From MPNP01 sp026709725 (lineage in GTDB: Bacteria > Pseudomonadota > Alphaproteobacteria > Rhodobacterales > Rhodobacteraceae), in contig OZ241384.1 of the NCBI GenBank assembly GCA_965200805.1, positions 3,038,001 to 3,102,000 on the forward strand: 64,000 nt of DNA. Reading direction: 5' to 3'. This document shows positions 10,014 through 17,397 of this stretch, piece by piece. The notes beneath the pieces were generated by a model, which was given only the letters and a program-made list of their open reading frames with translations, was not told where the DNA came from and did no database searches. The translations under genes and the position numbers were made by a program. How positions within the stretch are numbered: the first letter of the stretch is position 1; each line of letters starts with the position of its first letter.

Positions 10014-10411
10014 ATGGCACGGTATCGGAAATTCAATCCCAAGCGCCGCCTTGCGAGTCCTGACACATATACTGGAACCGAACTGGTAGGGCTGGCCAAG
10101 GCCGTGAAATACTCAGGCAACCCGGAGCACAAGCGGAATCCGGGCGACTTTGGACTGACACCACCCGCTGTGATGCTGTGGGGATTGATACCCGCGCCGT
10201 TGCTCTCAATTGCCTTCGCGAGGGCCTCAGGCGTGGTGCAGTGAGCGAGCAATCCAAAGATGGCTGGCCAAAAGCCATCTGGGCCGTGACGGAAGACGGG
10301 GTACCGCTGGAGGCGCAGCGTGATGGCCCCGGCAGCTATCATGGCTATCCCATGCCAGAGGAGGATCCAATGGCCGCTGAAATCAGGAGGTTCTGGGGAA
10401 AAAATGGCTGA
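10014..10411 (+). pseudogene. Frameshifted small conserved protein with NPEHKRNPGDFGLTPP motif
   Basis: The first frame from the ATG at 10014 reads MARYRKFNPKRRLASPDTYT, then a KYSGNPEHKRNPGDFGLTPPA block. A second frame continues from about 10160 as CDAVGIDTRAVALNCLREGL and ends AEIRRFWGKNG at 10411. The two halves look like one protein of about 130 residues split by a small deletion and frameshift at 10155-10175. I recall this motif from uncharacterised proteins encoded next to ImmA-like proteins; that link is from memory, not tested. The stop overlaps the next start (10404) by eight bases, showing that the two genes were translationally coupled. Confidence 0.6.
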
Positions 10412-11204
10412 TCTTCGTTTTGATTTTGAATGGCTCTCATATGCCGACGCCGACCGGAGGGTCGGCGAGACCACCGCACAGCTCAAGGTTCATATTGGTG
10501 ATCTTTGCCTCACGCACAATGAGGATGCATGGTCGAGAACCGTACGTGACCGTGTGACCGTGTCGCTGTATCCGCTGGCCATGTGGTTTGCATCGTCCTG
10601 GTGGCGATTGAACCATGAAGTCCTGCCCGCTGATGCCCGTAATAGGGTTCCGGTACATGATTGGCGGATGAGTCATGAACTAGCCGCAACCAATATGGGC
10701 TTTGTCTGGCCGGACATCGTGTTTGCCTCTGACCGGGATGCGATGAACATCTGGACGCAGGCCTCACGATGCCATGAACGCGCCTCCGTGAAGTACCTGA
10801 ACGGCTCAGGCAGCGTGCGAAGTGTTCCCATGACGCAATTCGCTGACGCAGTGACCTCTTTTGTCAATGCTGTTGTTGCACGCCTTGATGCAGTGGGACT
10901 GCAGAACTCTGATCTTGCACAACTCTGGTCGATTGTTCTGGAAGACATGGCAAATCCGGAGGAATGCCGGAGACGGCGGATCGAGGCGGAGCTTGGCTTC
11001 GACCCAGAGGAATGCCCGGATGCAGTCATCGGGCAGGCGATGGCATTTGCGCAGACGATCGGAGAGTCGTCATTTGCGGAACTGAGTGGTGCCTATGCAA
11101 AAAATGGTGGTGAACGGGTCGAGGCAATGCGGCCTGATCCTATTCGCCGTCTCGTTCGTGCGGCTCGTCAAGGTCGGGATCATCGTCGGAGGGATGCGGG
11201 TTGA
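10404..11204 (+). pseudogene. N-terminal part of an ImmA/IrrE-associated large protein, truncated at hfq
   Basis: The frame starts MADLRFDFEWLSYADADRRV and includes SLYPLAMWFASSWWRLNHE, DWRMSHELAATNMGFVWPDI and ELGFDPEECPDAVI. These resemble the N-terminal region of larger uncharacterised proteins that carry an ImmA/IrrE metallopeptidase domain further on. Here the HExxH peptidase part is missing. From about 11110 the frame reads through DNA that is the antisense of hfq and has no family-like sequence. The gene therefore appears cut by a junction next to hfq. Function is unknown and the family assignment is tentative. Confidence 0.55.
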
Positions 11205-11418
11205 GGGAGAATTTTTCCGTGGGCATGATTGTGGATACGGCATGCTTGTACACGAGCTGGATTTCATCATGGCGCCTGAGGAGGATTGTGTAGAGATCGT
11301 ACCAGGTGATGATGCCATAGAGCTTGACGCCATTGACAAGGAAGATGGTGACCGGAGTCTGGGTTTTCCGCAGCTGGTTGAGAAATGCGTACTGCAATCT
11401 GTTGCTTTGAGCAGACAT
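11140..11418 (-). CDS. hfq: RNA chaperone Hfq
   Basis: Hfq is a hexameric Sm-like protein that helps small RNAs pair with mRNAs. The 92-residue product has the family core SNRLQYAFLNQLRKTQTPVT, then IFLVNGVKLYGIITWYD (Sm1) and LVYKHAVSTIMP (Sm2, with the YKHA signature), and an acidic DDDPDLDEPHE tail. The start is the ATG at 11418; the longer frame upstream is not Hfq-like. In related bacteria hfq lies downstream of ntrX/trkA and before hflX. Here ntrYX-trkAH is upstream, but hflX is not downstream. Instead the 3' end overlaps the truncated 10404 gene on the opposite strand. Confidence 0.94.
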   Translation of the reverse strand: MSAQSNRLQYAFLNQLRKTQTPVTIFLVNGVKLYGIITWYDLYTILLRRHDEIQLVYKHAVSTIMPTEKFSLNPHPSDDDPDLDEPHERDGE

Positions 11419-12389
11419 GGGATGTCTCCAATTTTTGTTGTTGTTACGATCTGCGTCCAATTGTTGTGTTTGGGACGGCAATAGAGGCATTTGATGGGCG
11501 TGTCCAGAATGATCCGGGATCAGGGGAGCGATTCTCCCATGGCTGACCCTTCATGACATCTCCCGACGCGCCCCGGCTCCCGGCCCGATCCGGCCGCCAG
11601 CCCGCCACCGGTCCTCCCCCGGGGCCGCCTGCGCCGGGCGGCGCCCGTTGTCATTGACCGACCGGTCAGCCCCGGGCGCTCGCCAGGTGGCGGCCGTCCG
11701 GGCCCGGGCCGCATCAGACCGGTCCGACGTGAGGAGGGCCCGGACGGCAGGGACGCCGGTCCCCCGGATCATTCCATGGGGGGCGCGTCATGCGCACGCC
11801 CGCGAGGGTCCTGCCGGCAGCCTCGACGGTTCCGCTCCCCATCACCCTGTCCGGAAGGGGCCCCCACGGCATCATGGGCCCCACGGCCCTCCCCATCCTT
11901 CCGGGACGCGCGTGCGGGCCTGCGGAGGAGAGCGCGCAGGGCGTCGATCACCGTGCCGGCCCCCGGTGATTCGGCGGAGGGGCCCATCATCCGGAGGGGG
12001 TCTCCCCAGGCGGCCTCCCCTTCCGGGTCCCGCGCCGGGCCCTGCCGGCATCGCCGCCCGCGCCGGAATGGTGATGTCGGGGCGGCCGTGGCGGCCGCGC
12101 CCGGATGCCGGACCCGGTGCCGGGAGTCCCGGTGCGAGGATGCCAGCGGGATGATGGATGGGGGAGGATGGATGGATCGGGCATGCTGTCCGGGCCGGAC
12201 TGTTCAGGGAAGGACCCGTTGTCCTTCGCGCCCCGATCGGTCCATGACGGCGGGCCACGGCCACCGGCGTCAGGGTGCGCCCCGCGGCCTGTCCCCCGGG
12301 GTCGTCATGGATCATGGCGCCGCCACACCCCAGGGGGTGATGTCATGCGGGCGCCGATCCGTCTCCTGAGGCCGGCCCCGCTGGACGGA

Positions 12390-12417
12390 CCCCATCGGGA
12401 GGGTCCCCATCGGGAGG
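12390..12417. repeat. Two-copy direct repeat in the GC-rich patch
   Basis: CCCCATCGGGAGG occurs at 12390-12402 and again at 12405-12417, a 15-base period. Confidence 0.7.
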
Positions 12418-12565
12418 CTCCCCCGGTCCCGGGCGGGCGCATGTCCGCCGGCGCAGGATGGCCCCGGTCGCATCCCCCTCCGTCATTCCCTCCGGGGCGA
12501 CCCCGCCGCAGGCGGCGTCCCGCCCGGCAACCGTGTCCGGCCCGCTCGCGGTCCCGTCCCCCATC

Positions 12566-12610
12566 CGTTGATCCTCCGGGCGTTGATCCTCCGGCCGTTG
12601 ATCCTCCGGC
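12566..12610. repeat. Three-copy 15-bp tandem repeat
   Basis: The unit CGTTGATCCTCCGG(G/C) is repeated three times without interruption. On the minus strand, in an unsupported frame, it would read PEDQR repeated. Confidence 0.8.
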
Positions 12611-13140
12611 GTCCCGGCGCCCATCCGCACCATGACACCATCCGGCGAGACCCGGAGGGCCGGGGTCGGATCCGGGGGCCCGGGATGGAGGGACGGTCGC
12701 GTGAGCGCTGCAAGGAGACGGTCCCGGAGTCGCCTCGAGAGGGCCGGTGGCGTGTCGCCCTGTCGGTGGGGTCTCCCCCGGGGCGGCGACCTCTTCTGTC
12801 CCGGCGGGGGGTGGTGCGGAGTGCGGGTGCGTCCGGGAGGGCTCCCCGTGCCGTCCTCCGGGGGCGGGGTGCTGTCTTGGGGCGCTCGACCCTGTTCCCG
12901 GTCACGGGCCCGGGGACTTCGCCGTGCCCGATGACCTGACCATGCAAGGGGGGTGGATTCATCGCCCGGGAGGCGGCATGGATCGGTGCCGCCGCGAGGC
13001 ATTCGGGACAGGGGGCCGATGCATCGCCGGATCGCTGATCGGGGCCCGGTGTGATGCGGGCCCGGGGCGATGTTGGCGGATCACCTGTTATCGGGGACGT
13101 GCAGAGTTCCGGGTCCGCCGTGGGGGATCACGCCCCGGGA

Positions 13141-14592
13141 TCAGCGGAAGAATTGTCCGATGAGGTAGACAATCAGGATCAGTTCAATACGACCGGTAAT
13201 CATGCCGGCTGCATAGGTGATCTTGACGGCGGGCGAAAGCGTGCTGAGGAGATCGTTGATGCCAAGGACGGTCTCGACAAGGGGGCCATTGGTTGAAAGG
13301 GCCGAGACGACCAGAACAAAGGCGGTCGTGAAGTCCACGCCAAGGGCGGTCATGATGAGTTGCAGCATGGCAACCGCAAAGAGAAAGAGAAGGATAAACA
13401 GCCAGGCTTCCCTGATGCGGACCGGCAGGGTGCTGTCGGCCTGCATGGTGCTTGGAACAACGAGTGAGGGATAGAGCATCCGGTCCACTTCCGCATGGCA
13501 GGATTGGTAGAGAAGTGTGACCCGAAGGAGTTTGATGCCCCCGGCGGTGGTTGCCGCCCCGCCGCCGATGATCGTCAACAGAATGAGAACAAGCTCATTG
13601 AGACCAAGGCCGGTTGTATCGGGCCAGTGGGCACTGGTCATGCCCGCGGTTGCAAGATGTGATGCAGTCGTGAAGAGGATGCCCCAGACAGTATCCAGCA
13701 ATGGCGTCAACTGGCCGGTGTTGTACCCCTTGACGAGCGTCTGCCAGTCATGGCTGAGGATGGCGGCAAGCGCAACGGCAAGCAGCAGCACAGTGAGTTT
13801 GAGTTCAGGATCACGCACAAGGTGTTGCGGTGAGAGCGCGCGGCGTCGGGCAGTGAGCCAGACGCGCGAATAGGCGAGAGCGAGGAAGAGGAGCATGCCG
13901 GCTTCGCTGAAGGGTGCCGGCGTGGTGCCGGGGAGTGTGATGCCGCTGGTGGCAAGCGTGGCCATGGCAAGCATGGCAGCGGCCAGGGGGGCGTTGCCAA
14001 GAATGATCAGGAACAGCCAGAGGATGGCAGTTGTTCCCGTATAGATCGGGACGGCGACCTGCAGTGCCTTGCGGAGTGGTCCGGAATCAGATGTCTTGAC
14101 TTTGGGTGCCGTCGGGGCAGTCCGTGTCGTGTTGAAGGGTGAGAGCATGGCGAGCGCTGCAATCCAGACAAGAAGCCCGCCAAGCCATGCCACTTCAGCC
14201 CGCCAGAATTGGAGAGGGACTGCGTAGGTTGCCGGATCAGCATGCAGGGCAATGCCGGTGGTGGTAAAACACGCGATGAAGTCGAGATATGCATCAAGGA
14301 GCGAGAGATCCGGCAGGAGGCGGGCTGCCGGGGCCGCCTGGACGGCTGGCAGCAGAAGAAACGCACAGACCAGGCTGAAAAGATGGCCAAGGGACGATTG
14401 ATGCCGGGTTTGATGCCGGGTCGCGATCGCGATAAAGACAGTTAAGATAAGTGTTAAAATTCCAATATAAAAGAACATTCTTGCCATCGCATGGAGGTCA
14501 TCGCGGCTGGCAAGGATCGCAGGCACAAACATCCCGAGACCGGTTGCCATGGCCGTGTGGAAAATGAGGGGGAATCTAGCCAGTCGATCCAT
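13141..14592 (-). CDS. trkH: Trk potassium uptake system membrane subunit TrkH
   Basis: TrkH is the inner-membrane potassium channel or transporter gated by TrkA. The 483-residue product is full length with about ten hydrophobic segments and the repeated pore loops: CFTTTGIALH, ATSGIT, TASHLATAGMTS and LVVSALSTNGP, plus IGGGAATTAGGIKLLR. The start is the ATG at 14592 (MDRLARFPLIF), which overlaps the end of trkA by 17 bases and implies translational coupling. The much longer frame upstream is the shadow of trkA. The gene is followed by the GC-rich patch. Confidence 0.94.
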   Translation of the reverse strand: MDRLARFPLIFHTAMATGLGMFVPAILASRDDLHAMARMFFYIGILTLILTVFIAIATRHQTRHQSSLGHLFSLVCAFLLLPAVQAAPAARLLPDLSLLDAYLDFIACFTTTGIALHADPATYAVPLQFWRAEVAWLGGLLVWIAALAMLSPFNTTRTAPTAPKVKTSDSGPLRKALQVAVPIYTGTTAILWLFLIILGNAPLAAAMLAMATLATSGITLPGTTPAPFSEAGMLLFLALAYSRVWLTARRRALSPQHLVRDPELKLTVLLLAVALAAILSHDWQTLVKGYNTGQLTPLLDTVWGILFTTASHLATAGMTSAHWPDTTGLGLNELVLILLTIIGGGAATTAGGIKLLRVTLLYQSCHAEVDRMLYPSLVVPSTMQADSTLPVRIREAWLFILLFLFAVAMLQLIMTALGVDFTTAFVLVVSALSTNGPLVETVLGINDLLSTLSPAVKITYAAGMITGRIELILIVYLIGQFFR

Positions 14593-15946
14593 GGGGCTCA
14601 AGGAACCGGGCCATGGTCTTGATGGTGGCACCTTCCATGCTGATAACCAGGCTGTCACCCGATTCAATCCTGACATCAGGCGTGACTTCAATGATGTCGT
14701 CACCCTTGGCAATCGCACCGACAAGGACGCCATCAGGCAGGTTTGCATTGCGGATGGTCTTGCCGCTGAGCTGTGAGGACTCATCGATGTTGATTTCGGC
14801 GACCTCGGCAGCTCCATTGCCGATGATCTGAACCTGGGTGATGAACCGGGAGCGGATGTGTGGCAAGATTGAGGCCACCGTGATGACCTGGGGATTGATG
14901 ATGGTGTCGATGCTGATAACGCTGTCAAGATCGGCAAACCAGGGATCATTGACAATACCGATCGTGGTGACATCCGGATTGACACGCCTTGCCTGCATGA
15001 GTGCCAGGAGATTGGTCTTGTCATCATTGGTCAGGGCCATGACAGCATCAGCACTTGCCAGATTGGCTTCTGCCAGGATATCGGGATTAAGGCCGTCCCC
15101 CTGCATCACGATGGTCTTGCCAAGCCTGTCAGCAGCATATTGTGCCCGGTCGGGATCGGCCTCGATGATCCGGGCTGGCGGTACACCGGGCTGGGCCTCG
15201 AATTGACGAGCGACATCAACGCCGACACGGCCGCCACCGATGATGACCGGCTGACCGAGCTGTTTGTGATGGATTCCGAAAATCTCCATGGTGCGTTCAA
15301 GATGATCGGCTGCGATGACAATGTAGATCTGGTCACCGGCATGCATTTCGTCATCAGGGAGCGCTGTCCGCAGATGATCCTGACGCCGCACCGCGACAAC
15401 GACCGCCTTGAGGCCAAGGAAGGTTGAAGAGAGTTGCCGGAGCGGGGTGTTGAGAACATTTGATTCGTCACCAAGCCGGATGCCGACAATCTGGACCCGG
15501 TTGTTGAGAAAGTGGCCCCGATAGAAGATGTCGTGTGCGGTGAGGAGCTGGAGGGATGCCTTGGCGACCTCTGTCTCCGGGTTGATGACCACATCAATGA
15601 AGCCGCCGCTCTCGCGGAGCATGGGCTGCTGGTAGTTGAGGTTTCGCAGCCGGGCAATGCTGCGGATACGTTCGTTGAGCTGGGATGCAAGATAACAGGC
15701 GATGACATTGCTGTCGTCGGATGCAGTCGCGGCAATAAGCAGATCTGTGCTCCGGATCGAAGCCTTTTCGAGGTCAGCAGGATTGGTTGCCTCTCCAACG
15801 ACGCCGCTGACACCATGCTGATCCATGGTTGCAATGATGTTTTCACTGCTGGAATCAAGAACCGTGAGCGTGAGGTCGTCCTCGCGAACGAGGAACCCGC
15901 AGATCTGGCGCCCCACCTGCCCTGCTCCGAGGACAAGGACTCTCAT
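14576..15946 (-). CDS. trkA: Trk potassium uptake system regulatory subunit TrkA
   Basis: TrkA is the cytoplasmic NAD(H)- and nucleotide-binding regulator that gates TrkH. At 456 residues it has the classic tandem RCK architecture: a first Rossmann motif VLGAGQVGRQICGFL near residue 5, a TrkA-C domain (LKAVVVAVRRQD), a second Rossmann motif VIIGGGRVGVDVARQ near residue 235, and a second TrkA-C domain ending DSLVISMEG. The start overlaps the ntrX stop by four bases (ATGA), and the end overlaps trkH. It sits in the operon ntrY-ntrX-trkA-trkH. Confidence 0.96.
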   Translation of the reverse strand: MRVLVLGAGQVGRQICGFLVREDDLTLTVLDSSSENIIATMDQHGVSGVVGEATNPADLEKASIRSTDLLIAATASDDSNVIACYLASQLNERIRSIARLRNLNYQQPMLRESGGFIDVVINPETEVAKASLQLLTAHDIFYRGHFLNNRVQIVGIRLGDESNVLNTPLRQLSSTFLGLKAVVVAVRRQDHLRTALPDDEMHAGDQIYIVIAADHLERTMEIFGIHHKQLGQPVIIGGGRVGVDVARQFEAQPGVPPARIIEADPDRAQYAADRLGKTIVMQGDGLNPDILAEANLASADAVMALTNDDKTNLLALMQARRVNPDVTTIGIVNDPWFADLDSVISIDTIINPQVITVASILPHIRSRFITQVQIIGNGAAEVAEINIDESSQLSGKTIRNANLPDGVLVGAIAKGDDIIEVTPDVRIESGDSLVISMEGATIKTMARFLEPHGSTG

Positions 15947-17397
15947 GACGTCAGGCTCCGCATGCTCTCTGCGGTCTCCTCCTCACCAGCGAGCTGGATC
16001 ACACGGGTTCCGGCAACCATCTGGGTGGAGATGCCAAGGGATTTCAGTTTGCGGTGCAGGGCTGCGCGCTCCATGCCGATAAAGTCGGCGGCACGGGAAA
16101 TGTTGCCGTCAAATTTACGCAGCTGTGCCATCAGGTACTCCTGCTCGAACTTGCCACGCGCTTCGCGGAGACCCATATCCAAGTAGGGATTGTCGCGAAT
16201 CGGGGTGACCCGCTCCGATGTCTTGACAGAGGAAAGTATGTCCTCCTTGGAGACAGGGCGATCCTGCTTGTTCAGGATAATGGCGCGTTCGAGGACATTG
16301 TGCAACTGGCGCAGATTGCCCGGCCACTGCATGCTCATCAGGACATCAACAGCCTCATCGGAGAGCGTTTTGTTGGGCAATCCCTGCTTGAGATGGAGAT
16401 CGTAGATCATGAATTCGGCGAGTTCCGGAATATCATCAATACGGCCTGAGAGTGAGGGGATTTCGATGGTGACGGTATTGAGCCGCTGGCAGAGACCCTC
16501 GGACATCATGCCCCTGTCGGTGAGCGTTTTCAGGTCATGGGATGAACTTGAGATCACACGGAAGTCCACTGCGATTGATGTATCACCGCCGACGCGAACC
16601 AACTCCTGATTGGCAATGACCCGTGCCAGCCGCGGCTGGATCTCAAGCGGGATATCGCCCACCTCATCAAGATAGAGGATGCCAAGATTGGCGCGTTCGA
16701 TGAGCCCCGGTTCCGGATTGCCAATCCTGTGCTGGATCCCGAAGAGCAGTGCGGCGATCTCATCTGAGCTGTCGTTCATGAAACGGGTGCCGATGAAGGG
16801 TCCGTTGCGACGGTTGGAGATGCCATGGAGATAGCGGGCGGCTGTCTCACGACCGGACCCCGATGGACCAAGCAGCACGACGCGGGCATTGGTGCCGGCC
16901 TGACGGTCGAGTTGCGCGCGCGCACGCTGCATTGAGGGCGATGAGCCGATAAGGACCGAGGAGCTGTTCTGGTTGTCCTGAAGATCCCGAACCTGACGCT
17001 TGAGCCGGACAACCTCCATGACATTCGTGACAACATTGGACAGGCGGCTGGCATTGATGGGTTTTTCAATGAAGTCGGCCGCACCCCGCCGCATTGCCTG
17101 GACAGCGATTTCTATCGTGCCATGACCGGACATGATGACCACGGGCACTTCAGGGTTGGTCCGCTTGAGATGGTCAAGGATCTGCAACCCGTCCATGGCC
17201 GGATCATGCAGCCAGATATCAAGAAAGACCATCGACGGCATTTCCCGACGGAAGGCATCAAGGCAATCCTTGCTGTTGGTGGCAATCCGGGTATCAAAAC
17301 CCATATCCCCGATCAGCTCCGAGATCAGCTGGGCGATCGGCATCTTGTCATCAACGACGAGAATGTGCTCGGACTTGAGTGGCAATTCCGTGTTCAT
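15943..17397 (-). CDS. ntrX: Response regulator NtrX with degenerate AAA+ domain
   Basis: NtrX is the partner of NtrY, controlling nitrogen/redox and envelope genes in alphaproteobacteria. The 484-residue protein has a receiver domain (ILVVDDKMP, phospho-acceptor in VFLDIWLHDPAMDG, MSGHGT), an AAA+ domain (ILYLDEVGDIPLEIQPRL) and a Fis-type helix-turn-helix near the C-terminus (NISRAADFIGMERAALHRKL). The sigma-54-contacting GAFTGA loop is absent, as known for NtrX. The Walker A lysine is replaced by arginine (GPSGSGRETAAR), which is unusual and could lower ATP use. It overlaps both ntrY and trkA by four bases. Confidence 0.95.
   Translation of the reverse strand: MNTELPLKSEHILVVDDKMPIAQLISELIGDMGFDTRIATNSKDCLDAFRREMPSMVFLDIWLHDPAMDGLQILDHLKRTNPEVPVVIMSGHGTIEIAVQAMRRGAADFIEKPINASRLSNVVTNVMEVVRLKRQVRDLQDNQNSSSVLIGSSPSMQRARAQLDRQAGTNARVVLLGPSGSGRETAARYLHGISNRRNGPFIGTRFMNDSSDEIAALLFGIQHRIGNPEPGLIERANLGILYLDEVGDIPLEIQPRLARVIANQELVRVGGDTSIAVDFRVISSSSHDLKTLTDRGMMSEGLCQRLNTVTIEIPSLSGRIDDIPELAEFMIYDLHLKQGLPNKTLSDEAVDVLMSMQWPGNLRQLHNVLERAIILNKQDRPVSKEDILSSVKTSERVTPIRDNPYLDMGLREARGKFEQEYLMAQLRKFDGNISRAADFIGMERAALHRKLKSLGISTQMVAGTRVIQLAGEEETAESMRSLTS

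Larger units (their letters stand above)
11419..13140. other. Very GC-rich region without a convincing gene between hfq and trkH
   Basis: About 1.7 kb, visibly far richer in G and C than either neighbour, with runs such as GGGCCCGGGCC. Every strand shows long open frames only because stop codons are rare in such DNA. The predicted proteins are Pro/Arg/Gly/Asp low-complexity, and none has a recognisable domain or clear ribosome site. It contains short tandem repeats at 12390-12417 and 12566-12610. The first 100 bases next to hfq are less GC-rich and probably hold the hfq promoter. Confidence 0.5.

Noticed and set aside
11648..12369. Overlapping plus-strand frames in the GC-rich patch
   Set aside because: Several frames are open at once, all Arg/Gly/Pro-rich and without domains.
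12343..13002. 219-residue minus-strand frame in the GC-rich patch
   Set aside because: Pro/Arg/Asp-rich low complexity with a repeat-derived PEDQR stretch and no clear ribosome site; open only because GC-rich DNA has few stops.
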